A stretch of DNA of 64,000 nt from Effrenium voratum (taxonomy: Eukaryota > Sar > Dinophyceae > Suessiales > Symbiodiniaceae). Every line of letters starts with the position of its first letter. Positions within the stretch are counted from its first letter, which is position 1. Both the position numbers and the translations under genes were made by a program. The notes under the pieces were generated by a model. That model saw only the letters and a list, made by a program, of their open reading frames with translations. It was not told the DNA's origin and ran no database searches. Shown in pieces: positions 1 to 12,400 of this stretch. The stretch is from assembly GCA_963377175.1 (NCBI GenBank), contig CAUJNA010003319.1, positions 31,001-95,000 of the forward strand, written 5' to 3'.

Positions 1-1460
1 CGGCGCAGCCCACTTGGTCCACAGTGGCCGGAGGCCATTGGGCACGCCGGTCAACCTTGGACTCCAAAATAGAGAACGCGTCCGGCGCGTCCGGTTCCAC
101 ACTTTAGGAACCCGACGGCGCGGCCCAGCTTCTGGAGGCAACCTCGAAAATCATGCCTGGGCCCCCCCCGTTGCGTCACGTTTAGCCATCTTCGTTTGAG
201 ACCGACTATGAGGCCGTGACTGGAACCGCAACGACCGCCGGCGGCTTCCCTGTCAAGATCTGGGCAAACGCGATTCACGCACGCAACTGCCAACAGCCCT
301 ACACAAGCCTCCAGCAAGAGAACGCCAACGGAGTAGACGTCGCAGGATGCAGAATAGATGCCTGCGCGTAGACGCGAGCCCTTCCGATTTCGTGGTTGGG
401 GGGATGGGGTATAGTCAACTTTTTACAATCAAAGCGTCAATGTGTGAACCCCTGACCTGAACCCTTGCTTCTTGGCCCAATCAACCACTAACTATGGCTT
501 GATTCAGGGAACAAACCACAAAAGGGAGCCAAACCAGCCATGGGTTCATCTAGGCTGCATACATTCAGCCTTTGATACAAGGATGTTCCGCTCGTCCCGT
601 GCACTTGTCAACTCAATGCGCTGCAGAACTGCTGGTCCTGTCAACAGTACACGCATCAAGCCTGTCTCCAAGAAGCCAGGGTCGACGTATCCAGCTGCGC
701 CAGCTTTGGAATGCACCTCAATGCCGCCCGAGATAACTTTTGCCTGTGTCTTTGCCATAAGGGCGGAAACCGAAGCACCAATCTCAGCGACCACCGCAAG
801 GTCGAAATCGGCAAGCTGCAGGGAATGTTGGTATAAGTTGGAATGTCTAAGTCTCCAAGTTCAATCGGGCCGGCCTGGGCTGGCCTTGCCCCTGCCATCC
901 CCGTTGATCAGGCAGTTCTGAGATTTCATATCCTCAGAGCGCATCATCGCCTCTGCAGCAGGCGTTCGGGGTCGAAAGCCAAGAGCCGAACACAGTGGAA
1001 CACTTTTTTTTTACTTGCGTTGTGAAGTTGCTCAATCAAACCATGCTGATGTGAACTCACGAAGCGTGCGGCAGCGTGCCTTGGGGTCGAGGCCGTGCAT
1101 GTAGCGCAGTGCTCCAACCTGTGATTGCGCTGCACACTCAAGTCGCTTTCTGCGGCCTTTCCTGAGACCCTGGCACAATCTGCGAGGACTTGCAATGTTC
1201 CTTGCCAGGTAAACCTGCAAAGAGAAAAAAAAGAACCCGAGAAAGGCACATGGGACATTGAGCGTGAATGCTGCATGCGTGATCTTGATCTAACGTCTGG
1301 CAGAAGGAAAGATTCCGCGGCGCCTTGCACGGTACAGGTCCGTGTGCGCCAACTCCATGACCATGTGCACAAACTGCCTGGCGGAGCCTTTGCCGGCGCC
1401 ATTCACCATCTGCCTATCCGAGACAAAGCCCATGCGGATGCCCGGGCTGAAGCGCGCCAT
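1..1460 (-). CDS. TKL-type protein kinase 1, partial, runs off left edge
   Basis: Probable Ser/Thr kinase of the tyrosine-kinase-like class, transferring phosphate from ATP to protein; substrate unknown. Ten exon pieces read in order on the minus strand: 1460-1419 (SPGIRMGFVS, alpha-C to beta-4), 1377-1329 (hinge, VMELAHTDLYR), 1214-1175 (FTWQ.LQVLADC), 1118-1080 (GALRYMHGLDPK), 932-890 (DMKSQNCLI, catalytic loop), 815-795 (LADFDLA, DFG position), 716-662 (AGAAGYVDPGFLET, activation-loop end), 361-309 (DVYSVGVLLLE), 259-236 (ILTGKPPA), 55-1 (VDRRAQWPPATVDQ). The last three follow the family order GYxDP..ETG, DVYSxGVxLLE, LTGxPP. The glycine loop and VAxK lysine were not found upstream. DFG reads DFD, and the His-Arg before the catalytic Asp is not visible, so activity is doubtful. 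The exon map matches the second kinase at 15.7-18.1 kb. It could be an active divergent kinase, a pseudokinase or a decaying copy. Confidence 0.72.
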
Positions 1461-1518
1461 CTGGCAGTCTGGGAGAACCGGGCAAGTCTTCAAGGTCTTC
1501 AAGCCACGTGCCACATCC

Positions 1519-1578
1519 GCACCCCTCGACCCCTCGACCCCTCGACCCCGCGAGCCCCGCGAGCCCCGCGAGCTCCGC
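1519..1578. repeat. CCCCTCGA / GAGCCCCGC short tandem repeat
   Basis: About four copies of an 8-9 bp unit (CCCCTCGAC) run into four copies of GAGCCCCGC. It lies just upstream, on the minus strand, of the first kinase exon that can be recognised, probably in an intron. It keeps several frames open, which explains the Arg/Gly/Ser-rich phantom reading frames there. Confidence 0.8.
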
Positions 1579-1579
1579 T

Positions 1580-3165
1580 TCGTTCTTTGCCGAGCTGACC
1601 TGAAGCAGACGCAAGACACCTGCCAACAAGCAAATGCTGCGTCCGCACCTTGATGAAACATGTTTTTCTGGATGGAGCGAAGGACTTGGCTGCTGGCACC
1701 CTGATAAGCAGCAGTCCAAGCATGTAGCAACTCGGGTCACGCGCCTCTGCCACCAGGGTAAGGCCACCAACCTACTCGCCAATGCCAACAGCTCATAGCT
1801 CTGACGCCAGGCGCCTCGATGATGTCGAGCAGGTCCCTGAAACTCCAGCGGCCTGAGATTTGGAGCCGGAAGTATGGATTTGGAGCACGACTAGTACGGC
1901 AAGCCCCAAATCTCGCTCTCTCATCTCCGTGCGTGCTTCGGGCTCGGGCCCAGCCGTGGTCCAGAGTCGGCACTTGGGCACTTGGGGACTTGGGCACTGA
2001 CCCACCACCAGGTAAGCGAGGCGAGGATGGGCGCAGCCACTGCACCGCACAGCGCGGCCTAAGTGGGCGCATGGCTTTGGCACGGTCTCAGAGCAGCGCA
2101 ATGGCGCCGCGTGACGCTGCTGGCGCCTTGGGTGAAGTCAGAGCCCCGGAGGCAACCTACTGCTCTGGAGCAGCAGTTTTCAGCCCGAACTTGGCAACCT
2201 GTGGTGAAATCTCTCCAGCCCATGTTTTGGCAAAATGCCGAAGTGTGAGGATGTGTGAGGAGCAGGCGTAGAAACCTAGAGGTCCCAACCGTCTACTTTG
2301 GCCAATTGGCAACGAAACTTCTCAAAGCTCTTTCTACGAAACGTCTCAGCTCGCCAGAGTTCCCACAACTGGCTGCTGGTATTGCTCAAACAAAATCTAA
2401 CAAAGTTGGAACATAAACAGCAGAGCGAGAACTCTGCCCCTACTCACGTTATATACACCAGCAATTGCTTTACTGTGATGCTTCAACCTGGGTTTACCAG
2501 CCGACTTGCTTCCAGGAGGTTTTGCCGGACTCCATCTAGACCTGACCTTTTGCATCCGTTGTCTATTGCATGAAGACTTCTCGCTCTGTGAACACTTGCT
2601 AGCCCACAGTGCCACAATGCCATCATTGATAGGTGCTACTGCCTCAAGCCAAGCTGGACCCAGCATGACTGCAGAGCTTTGAACGCTGCAAACACAAGAA
2701 GCCCCATGGAAACTGGCCAACGAAGAGCTAAGCCAACCACAACCACTGAGCTACGACCCATGGACAGTACGGACGGCTGAGGTTGCTATGGCAGGCAACG
2801 CAGCAAGCGAGCTGGCCATTGCTAATGCCAGTTCCATGGTGATAACCTGGGCCGCGACGGAAGATTCTTGGAAGCAACCAGCCACGGCCCAATGTGTGGA
2901 GCCTGGCAAGGGCGGTCAGCACACTAGGCGGTAGTGAGCCCAAGACACTTCCGGCAGAAGGGCCAAACTCTCACCTGCATGTCACCTGCATAACCATGAC
3001 TGTGACCACTTCTAATCGAGACGCTCTGAGCGACACGTCCGAGCAAAACTTCTGCGCAAAAGCGATGTTTTCCTCTCACCACACTTGTGGGTGACCCTTG
3101 GCCGAAAACTCAGCTTGGCCCGTCTCAGCTCGCCAGAGTACTCTACAAAGGGCACCCTCTGCAAA
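1580..3165. other. No identifiable gene; possible upstream part of kinase 1
   Basis: Several 100-150 codon open frames occur on both strands, none with a recognisable motif. The N-lobe start of kinase 1 (glycine loop, VAxK lysine) should lie here on the minus strand, but no match to the equivalent exon of the second kinase was found. Confidence 0.4.
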
Positions 3166-3169
3166 AGAA

Positions 3170-3712
3170 TGACTTGGCAAAAAAACGGGTGCCACAAAGT
3201 AACGTATCATTTGACAAAAAGAGGGGCTTGAAAAAGAGGGGGGGGATGACTTGGCAAAACAAGCGGGTGCCACAATACGACATAACAAGGAAGGGGGGGC
3301 AAAAGGATGACGTGGCATCAAAGCGGATGCCACAATATAACGCATCATTGACAAAGAAGGGGGTGCAACCGAATGAGTTGGCAAAAACTCACAAAAAGCG
3401 GGTGCCACAATACAACGCATCATTTGACAAAGAAGGGGGTGCAAAAGCATGGCTTGTACAAAAAAAGAAACTGGTGCAGCAATACAACGTATCTTTTGAC
3501 AAAGAAGGGGGTGCAAAAGAATGACTTGGCAAAAAAGCGGGTGCCACAATACAACGTATCAATTGACAAAGAAGCGGGGGCAAAATAATGACTCAGAAAA
3601 AAGGCGGGTGCCACAATACAATGTATCATTTGACAAAGAGGGGAGGGGGGGGGCAAAAACATGACTTGGCATAAAAGCGGGTGCCACAATACAACGCATC
3701 ATTCCCAAGGAC
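3170..3712. repeat. Tandem repeat array, unit about 65-75 bp, 8 copies
   Basis: Eight degenerate copies share the cores GGTGCCACAATACAACG and CATTTGACAAAGAAGGGGG, separated by ATGACTTGGCAAAA-like stretches. Starts lie near 3172, 3248, 3309, 3375, 3449, 3522, 3589 and 3660; unit length varies from about 61 to 76 bp. Frames through it are open on both strands because of the repetition, not because of coding. The last copy is cut at CATCATTCCC near 3705. Confidence 0.88.
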
Positions 3713-3724
3713 GCATTAGCTGCC

Positions 3725-3965
3725 GCAGACTGAACACACTGCACTCAATGACCCTGGCAGAATGGCTGCATACCCGTCTGCAAAAGCCATGGACGTCGAC
3801 CATGGAGCAGCCATCAAGAAGGCCATTCGTCTTCTTGCACTCAGGGGAAGTGGCAGCATGATGGGGGGGCTTCCTGTGGCTGGGGCTACCATAAAAACAT
3901 CCAAGCACCAAGCGCCGAGTTGTGGAAGATCCTTCAGGCCACGGGATGCAAAAACACTCAGGTAG
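3725..3965 (+). CDS. Candidate exon, unidentified
   Basis: Two overlapping plus-strand frames have protein-like composition. One includes LAEWLHTRLQKPW; the other includes AMDVDHGAAIKKAIRLLALR followed by a glycine-rich stretch. No family is recognised. Either could be an exon beside the tandem repeat array or chance; no clear splice site decides between them. Confidence 0.2.
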
Positions 3966-6285
3966 ACTGATGACTTGACAGCATCACTGAAAGGCCCCGC
4001 TCCAAGCAAAGACTGCCACGCATCACACATGGAGCCATGACGCTCACGGGGCGGCCGCATGGGCAAATCCTGATTGGCGCCCTTGTAGCAAACCAACCAC
4101 AGAACGCAGAAATCCTCCTACAAAGGCGCTCCAATGCAAAAAGCAACCTGCAGCCCCCAATGGTGCACCTCACCGTTCTCCGCATTCTCATTCCAATTGG
4201 CCAAATTGGTTGATCAGCACACGGCCTTCGCCAAAAGGATCCCTGCTGGGTCCCAGCAAAACCAAACACGCGCACTTAAATCCCAAACCCTAAGAAATAT
4301 GAACTGAACTGGGCATCCCAAAAGGAGCGCACCTCCGTTCCGGAACCTGCATCTTCGGCTCTGAAACCCGGGATCATGTATATCCATCCTATTGAATTTG
4401 GGGGGTCCGGTCCCGAGTGCCCAAATCTTTGGAGCATTCGACGTCCCGTAGCGAAGGTATTGCACTCCCATCTATCCCCTGCCTACAACACAAAGCCCAG
4501 AGATTTTGGAATGTGATAGATTTCAGGAAGGAACAGGGAGCGTCATCTTGAAGAGGAGGCGACACCCGTGAAGCCCAACATGTTAAGGATAACAGTTAAG
4601 GATAACACGAGCAAATAAACGCTAAATATCAAGGACGCCGACCAACTTGCGAGTACAAGGAGATGCTGAAATGTGAGTTTCTTCGTGGATGCGGCACAAA
4701 CAACGTGCAGAAGCGAAGGCGCGTGCTAGGCGAATGCTAGAAGAACTGCTGCAGCTCAGCGTTCAAAACAAGAGGCGCATGCTTAGTGGGAAGTCCAACA
4801 AAGATCTCCTAACACCTGCAAAGCCAATGGAATAAATGAATTCCAGACAGATGCTAGACCTAAATCCCCCAAAGAGCCGAGTGTCGTCCTGAGCCATCCC
4901 AAGCAAGAGGTGGATGCTTCGGACAGAATGAACATCACCCTCCGCAACCCTCAACCTCCAAATGAAAAAGCTGCGAATTTGCAAACACCGCCCTTTGTGG
5001 ATGGAATGGGATTGCAACACTTGATTTTAACAGGCGCCCCAGTTTCTGCACGCATTTTCTTAAATGAATGATCTCCCTACATCCATTTGCCTCATGGCCA
5101 GGTGCGGCGAAGGCGAAGTTGACGCGCCGATCAGCCGGTCACACGAGCTCAAAGTGCTGGAAGCACGCGGCGCGTCTGATGAATCAATGTGTTTATCATC
5201 CGGAGCCATCATAAACATAGTCAATGAGCTAGGGCCTCGATTCAAGACTCAATAATTCCCAAGAAGGTGGTGTGCTTGCTTACTTCCCCGATTATTTTCT
5301 AGTTGCGGCGCCCTGGCGCCAGCGCATCAAACCTGTGAGGCTTTGCAAAATGGCCTCCGAGAGTCCACGAAAAGTTGCGCAAGCAACACAGAAACAACAT
5401 GCGGTATTTCAACGAGATGTGGAAGGTCACCCCGCTGAAGCTCTGTAAGGATTTGTTAGTTTTTTTTTCAATCGTAGGTTTGGGTTTAGGGTCAACCCGG
5501 ATCGAAGTTTTGGCTTGGGGGACAACAAGTTTAACACAGTTGGGGGTTTGGGCACGCCAAGCCCGCCGTACCTGCGGCAGCCACTGTGCCGGCGAATTCT
5601 GCCAGTCCAAGTGAGACACTAAACAACTTGGCTCACACTGGCTTCGTGCATGGCACAAATGTCCCACCAACTTCGGCCAAGCCAATTCTTTCCAAAGCAA
5701 TGGTTTGATGCCAGTGCGCGGTCCGCGTCACAGGGACACAAACAGCGCAAGCTCTTTGATGCTCGGTTCAACCCTGGTCAAAGCACTCACCAACAAAAAA
5801 CGGCCACGTGATCTAAGGTCCGAGAGAGCACTGTCTGCTGAAAGAGCCCAACTCGGATGCCAAGCTGTGGCCAATCCGAAACGGCAGATGAGACTGTGCA
5901 TCAACGTCTCAGGTGAAGCTACCACCACGCTTGCCTCTGCAAGGCTACAATAGCTGTCTCGCGTGCCGCCGACTGCGCTGGGACCCGGAATGCACGTGTT
6001 GATCCCCAATATATGGACAAGTTGGAAAACAAATTAGGTGTGACAAAGAGTGCCAGAGTGTTGCATGTGTCCCCGCCCTTGTTTTGCCCCAAATGGAAAG
6101 CGTATTGAACAGCGCTTGAAGCGCAATTCAAAAGCCATGTTAAGCAATAACGCATTAGTCATGAATTAGAGCAGAATACAAATCAGCAACTGAAACCAAC
6201 AGAGAAGCCTATATAAACGCCAATGAAGGTGCTGAAGTTATGCAAGTACTGTAATTCAATGAACAACAGCAGCAAAACCAGTGAT
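3966..6285. other. Intergenic or intronic DNA, no gene seen
   Basis: Open frames are at most 133 codons and carry no motif. Short telomere-like words (GGTTTGGGTTTAGGG) occur near 5476-5495. The plus frame 5064-5255 (63 codons) is protein-like but unsupported. Confidence 0.4.
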
Positions 6286-6293
6286 ATTGTCAG

Positions 6294-6548
6294 GACCACC
6301 ACCACATCCAGCACCAGCAACTCCAGCACCTCCAGCACCTCCAGCACCTCAGCACCTCCAGCACCTCCAGCACCTCCAGCACCTCCAGCACATCCAGCAC
6401 ATCCAGCACATCCAGCAACTCCACCACCTCCACCTCTCGCATCTCCATTCCACCATCTCCACCATCTCCACCACCTTCACCTCTACCTCTGCCATCTCCA
6501 CCACCTTCACCTCCTCCACCACCACCAAGCATCAGCAGCAGCAGCAGA
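6294..6548. repeat. CAG/CAC/CTC trinucleotide minisatellite
   Basis: The core is CAGCACCTC repeated, then CAGCACATC, then CACCATCTC and CACCACCTTCAC variants, ending in CAGCAG runs near 6530-6550. Plus frames would read Ser-Thr-Ser and Ala-Pro-Pro repeats, the minus frame Glu-Val-Leu/Gly-Gly-Asp repeats. No start, splice signal or flanking domain supports translation. Confidence 0.9.
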
Positions 6549-6699
6549 GACAGCAAACGCAAACATCATGAATTCTTGTCAGCCGCCTTTTTGTGGCACC
6601 GCTTCCATTTTCAAGAGGGTGCGCCGTAGTGCCTTTTGCTTCTCGTCACCATCCTTCTGCTCTTCTAGATGGCGGCCAGCCGCCTGAGGCTGCAGAACA

Positions 6700-8555
6700 G
6701 TGCTAATCAGCTGGACAACAAATCTGGTCTACCACTGTTTTGTGGCTACCTCTGGTCAGACGTATGCACTGACGTTGCCCCAAATAACCAGGCGCACTCC
6801 CTCCTGCATGGAAATAACATGAGGGTCTCCACAAATGGTGACTTTCAAGATCTTGCAGAGGAAACAAATGTAAGTGATGAAAGAGGAGAAACGGCATGCT
6901 GCTGCAATCAAAGATTATGTCGGTGTCTATTTTGTGCTGCCCTCGCACTGGCTTAGTATTGGTTTGTATTGGCTGTATTGGTTTAGAACTGGTTTAGTAT
7001 TGGTTTGATAGTATGTTGTTTTTCCGGCCCGGAACAACAGTTTCTCAATTGGGTACCCCTTTTGATCCCTTTTGACTTTACTATTTAGCGTTTGGGGCCG
7101 CACTGAGGAAAATACAGGATATGTAGTGGGAGGGGGCCCTTTATTAAACAGTCACCCACATTAGTCTCCGTTGCTCTAGGGAACATGCCATGTAATTCAT
7201 CCAAGCAAGCAGGTGGTTCCGCCCATCGCTTTAAAACATATGCCCTGTGATTTATCCCAGCAGCAAAAATGATAGCGGCTGATAGCGTTCAGTGCCCGAG
7301 GGGGCACGCTATCTAGGCGCTGCCAAAAAAAACAACATTTTAGGAAGCCATCTGAGCGATCCCAGCCCCACGTGATAGCGTCCGTCGCTCAGGCGTTGGT
7401 GCTTGCTATTCGCACGGCTCTTGGGATCCAGTAGCTAAACCCAGTCGCGTCTCCAATCAAAGCCCCGACATGTGACATTTTGGCTCTCTGAAGATCTCAG
7501 GCTTCATGAGCAGCTGGACTTTGATTCAGGTCAGCGAGCGACTTGGCTAAGCTGTTTTGTTTCATGGGTATGTCAGGGCGCCTTTTACAAAGTGCGCATA
7601 ACCCGATGCTGGCCAGGGTTGCTGGCAGCAAGCACATGATCAGGCACCAAGTTGCGTCGAAAGGAACAAAGCAGAAGTGAATATGCAGGTGTTCTCAAAC
7701 AGGAGACCCCTTTTCGGGTGGCACCATTTTTCTTTGTTTTGTTAAACTAAGACCCAAAAAGGGCGCCCCGCCCCGAAAACAAGTTCAACAAGGGTGATGA
7801 TTGCCATGATGCATTTTTCACCAAAGCAACCGAGACAAGTCAACTCGAACTTTGCTCATGTGTCTGGTCGCCAAAAAGCCCCGGCAAACAGCTCATGTGC
7901 CTGCGCAAGTCCTGCGCTGATCGTTTTGCTGCGGAGAAAAAGGTTGCAGTTGAAAAAAATAATGTCACTGTAGTTGCGTTGAATGCCTGTCTCAGATTGG
8001 CTGCTTTGCGTGCTGATTCTGACATTGCTGCCCGGGCTTGTCTGTGTCAAATCTGTGTGTCTGGCCGACACCGTTGTCGGAACGACATGCTCAAGACTGA
8101 CACGTGACTCCGCCGTGCTTTGTACAGGGACATGCCTAGGTGCAATGACCGAGCCTGCAAGTTCGAAGCAATAAGCTGCAGGCAAATACTGAACAAAGGA
8201 ACCAGGTTCAAGTGCCACACACACTTTTGTTCCATGGGCATCCTGTCAGCTGCAGCCCTTCAACCTGAAACTCGTCAATCACCCAAGATGCGCCTCAGTT
8301 TGCAGCATTTCTGAACTAACATGAAGTACACTGGTCTGTAAATTTGTCCCTGACCAACAAAGGGAACAGAAAAGCGGATGCTCGAATGGACCGAGGGCAT
8401 CGGTTCTTGGCGCGTCCCTGGCTTATGTAGGTCTGATGATAATTTCAAGCTGAGTCATGTTCAATCTTTAGTGATCCCTTCATCGATACATTTGCCACGC
8501 GCAGGACTGCAGGCTCAACGCTTTTTCAGGTCATAGTTGCTCTTGATCCTGCTTC
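6700..8555. other. Gene-poor stretch
   Basis: No coding signal is recognised between about 6,960 and 7,840, where even open frames above 60 codons are absent. It contains GGTTTAGTATTGG-like direct repeats near 6950-7005, a palindrome near 7013-7036 (GTTGT..CCGG..ACAAC) and a hairpin at 7281-7313. Confidence 0.5.
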
Positions 8556-8574
8556 CTCACTCAGAGACTCAGAG

Positions 8575-8890
8575 GGTCTTGTCGGCGTCTACGACCCTGC
8601 AACAGCGTAAGTCTCCCAACCCTTCCTGACGCCCGGCGAACGCTTCCAGCTGCAGCCTGAGCGACAAGTGAAACGGAAAGCTTTCTTCTTCTGAAAACTG
8701 TTGACCGATGCATAGCTGCGGCCCGCCAGTGCCACGACGTTCTCTGGCCTTCGTTGTTGGCTTCAATGGATTCCATCCAACCTCAGAGGTTAGCACTGGA
8801 TGCCAAATGCCACATCGAAGCGATGCCCAGTCAAAATCAGCCAGCAAACAACAGCCATAGACATTGCCTGGGCTCCAGACATGTTCCAAG
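8575..8890 (-). CDS. Candidate exon(s), unidentified
   Basis: A 106-codon minus-strand open frame contains QFSEEESFPFHLSLRLQLEA and ends in DADKTL. A second minus frame over the same bases also reads like protein (VVALAGRSYASVNSFQKK). Only one can be right. No family is recognised. Confidence 0.22.
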
Positions 8891-9038
8891 CCGTGTCTTC
8901 ATCTGCACACCGCCTCAAAACATGTTGCGAACTCAGTCCATATTGAATCTCAAATCACATGCCTATTAAACAAAGTCTCATGGCAATTCCGTGGAAGGTC
9001 ACAAGTCAAGGAAGCTTCAAGTCTTGCAATGGAATCGT

Positions 9039-9462
9039 TCACGCAACCCGGCTAGGCCAGATTGCGCACATGTCAGCACAACCAGTTCTAATCTTCGCTC
9101 TGATGTCAGTCCCCTCGGCGCGATCAGTGCTCAGCGCCAGGCCAGGAGCCGGCCTCGCAAGATGAAGACATGGGGCGACTTTTGATGCAGCGGTGAGTGC
9201 CATGGCCTGGAGCTTCCGTCTCAGGGTCGCGGAGCAGTCCGGGTGTTGAAGCGCCTTCTCGGCACGCTCCTGCCGTGCCCGAGGATGATCGGTACTGCCG
9301 TGGCCACCTTGAGCTGGTCCATCTCCAGCAATTCGTCCAGGGTCCGCATCATGCGTCCCCCAGACTGTATGCCGAGATTCTCACAGGACCCAGTGGTGAT
9401 GGCATCGCTGGCTGCGATGTCAAACTCCACTAGCAGCTCGAAGTCGGGCTTTGCCTCAGGTT
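9039..9462 (-). CDS. Unidentified gene, two exon pieces
   Basis: After a TTGCAG acceptor at 9463, the frame reads EPEAKPDFELLVEFDIAASD and continues through GGRMMRTLDELLEMDQLK to 9308. A GTGGCC donor and a GGCAG acceptor would remove only 38 bp (9307-9270). The frame then resumes as ERAEKALQHPDCSATLRRK and LQAMALTAASK, ending at TGA 9041-9039. Composition is strongly protein-like: acidic, helical, few rare residues. No known domain is recognised. A longer intron or read-through (VATAVPIILGHGR) is also possible. Neighbouring DNA gives no hint of function. Confidence 0.45.
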
Positions 9463-9499
9463 CTGCAAGTGGACATCGCTGTCTTGACTGGGACAATGC

Positions 9500-12400
9500 T
9501 CAAAAAGCAGACAGCTGCAGTGCAGACTAGAAACATCAGGGCCCTGCAAGTGGTCCAAATTGGCGAGCCTCTCACTTTGGAGCAGGACCTGCGCTGGCCA
9601 AGATTCGGGCGTTCATCGATTTCACGAAGCAACATCAAACACAAAACGTCTTGCAGCCCACCATGATCTCACATTGCTTTTGACCATCAGGATCCGCCAG
9701 GGGTCACTCAAACCGGAGTTTACTCATGCTCGGTAAGCAATGTGCCAATCCAGCGAGCAAAGGCAAACATCCCTTTGAAACTTTGAGCGTTTGGGTGTGA
9801 GGGCCATGTCAAGAAGAACGATGGGCTTATGGGAGTTGGATAGGTGCAAAACTGGTGCAAAAAGACGTGCCACACAAATGTCAGTTTGCGCAACGATTGG
9901 TTTCTCTGGCCATTTGGGGATGCAAGCGGGATCACACAATTACGTATGCCCCAGCCAACTGCGATTGGCTACGTTCCCTTTGAGTAGATACCCCTGGAGC
10001 AATCCCTGTGTGTGTGGGGTTTCTGCACAAGAGCAGGCTATACAGCTGCGGAAAAAAACATCATCGGAAAAACAATTGGGGAGGGAGTAAGGAGGGAGTG
10101 GCGTGACATGGCGTGACATGACGCGACAGCAAGGCAGGGTCTTAACGACGCTTCGGGAAGCTTGGGGAACGCTTCCCCCCGCCCCCACCGAGAGTCGGGG
10201 AAAAAGAATCCCGGTTCCTCCCATTAGGTTTCCAGAGAAACGCAAGCAAAGCAAGAGGAAAAAGCGGCTGAGCCAGCAAGCAAACTCAAGCACAAACGAC
10301 AAAGCAGAGCCCCCAGGACTTGCCCCTTGCCAAAAGCCAGCCAGCACCGACACCCGGCCCCGGCCCCAATGGAGCGAGCGCAGCACGCAGGGAACATGGC
10401 AACAGCCAACGTGCACGAGTGACGGACAGCTGCTTCCAAAGCCTCTTGGTGCACACACATGAGAAAATCAATGCACAGTGAGGCGAATCGCTTTCCGCCC
10501 AAAGGGCCTGCACCGTGGTTTGGATGGGCTGCGCCTGCAGGCTTTGAAGGGCAAGCCTCATCCTTTGCTTCCCCGAAACCTTCCTCAAGGCTTGTTAAGT
10601 CCGATTTGAGGGAGCAATGGAAACGGAAAAAAGATGGCGCTTGACTCAGGGAAGCAGCGAGGGGCGGTGGTGAATCCTATGACAGATGGAAGCACGGGCT
10701 CAACAAACAAACGTAGACCAGCGCTTTACTGCCCGTGGCGGCATCAACCTGTCATGCCCACCTCAGCCTGGCAAAGCTGCTTCACCCATGTGCAACCAGC
10801 AGAAGTTGTGAATCAATTGCCAAACAGGGCTGAACGGAGCAAAAAGCCAAGCTTGCAGGCAGTACTGCGAACATGCATGTGTAACATTGTGCACTTCAAA
10901 GACTGTAAAGGGCACGCTAAACTGGAGTACTGCGCTTTTGCCCTCTCCACATGCGTACGGTGTTTTCGAATAGCCGCTAGCAAACGCATTGCATTGCAGC
11001 TCTGCTGTTCACTCTGCCTCATTGACTACATGTCAATGCTTTTGGGCACCAAATTGACCGCCAGCTGGAACATGTGCTACCGGAAGACTGGTCGTTCCTG
11101 CGGTCCGCCCCCATTCCCACCCCTTGCGGGCGAAGCACCGATATTTCACACCATCCATCCTGGCGATGGCAAAACAGTCTTTGAGTCTCCGCCCCCTCGA
11201 GATTTCCTACAAGTCATGCTGTGCTGACCCGAACACAGTCAACATTCTCCGCTGAAGCCATTGATATTTGACACACAGTGTTCTTCCACAACGCCATCGA
11301 CAAAGTTGCAAAGTTGCAAAGCATCTCGAGCGTGCCTGGTGCTCCTTCTTTACGCTGCAAAGAAATGCTGCCTGCAGCCATGTAGTCATTGCAAATATCT
11401 GCCAAAGTGCATGTGACAAGCAGCAGGTTTGGCCAAGGTCGCATTGAGGCGCGGACAAGAGGTTTTTCAACCTACAAGTCATGCAAAAGCTCAGGGCAAA
11501 GCCCTCAGCTTGGAGAGGATTGGCCATGCGTCTCGGGCCTCGCCGGCTGCTGGACAGGCGCCTCCAGAAGCATCAATGAATCAAACAAGACGAAGAAACA
11601 CAACAATCAAGTCAGGGGTAATAACATGCAAAGACAAGGCGCCTGCCAGGCCAAACCACGACAAGAGGTCCATTGCGAGGTACCGAGATGACTGCACACA
11701 CGCTGTGAAGGATGATATGCGAGGCAGCCTAAAGTGAATAGAGCGCGGCGAAAGCGGGGCTCACGGCGTGTCATCATTCAACAGTCCATTCTGGATTGCT
11801 TGTGTTGATGACAGTTGAACCTGGTTCACTTGGGTGATGCATGCTTTTGAGGAAGCACTCCACACTCGTTCGCCTTTTTTGGCAGGCAGCCAAGTATGAG
11901 CATGTCTCGGGATTGACTCTGTCTACATAGCAACCCCTTCATGCCTCCCGCTTTCTTTGTCAATCCCCATTATTGCCGAATGTGATATGATCCGATATGG
12001 ATCAAATGCGGAAATCTCGAGGGAGAAGCAGGCAGGGTCAGGCGGATTGCTTCAGCTATGGTGCTGGGGCCGGCCGATGCTTCCAGCTTCGCCCTGAGTG
12101 CCTTTAAACTCCATTTTGATACCAGAAGTGCTTGAACCCGAGGAGAACTATACTGCACATCTGTACAATCTGAAGCTTCATGCTTGGACTTGGCACTGGA
12201 CAAGTCCTCACGGCCTGTGCAAAAAGGGAGGCTGCGCGGAACGGCTGGCCCAAAAGAGATGTGCCCTGCGCGCTCAAACCCTACCAGCCCGCATCCCTCA
12301 CCATCTCGAATAGAAGGTAAAGGGAATGCCGAATTTTCACGCCAAGACAAGCCCCCTTTTGTATATGTTGAAGCACGCTTTCTTATACATTCTTCTTGGC

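Noticed and set aside
3076..3744. Overlapping minus-strand frames rich in CIVAPAF and SHSFAPPSL
   Set aside because: Products of the 65-75 bp tandem repeat.
6290..6562. Pro/Ala- and Ser/Thr-rich protein from the CAG/CAC minisatellite
   Set aside because: Open in several frames on both strands because of the repeat; no flanking coding sequence.
10634..11227. 197-codon plus-strand open frame
   Set aside because: Length is within chance expectation for 64 kb, with no motif, splice signal or biased composition.
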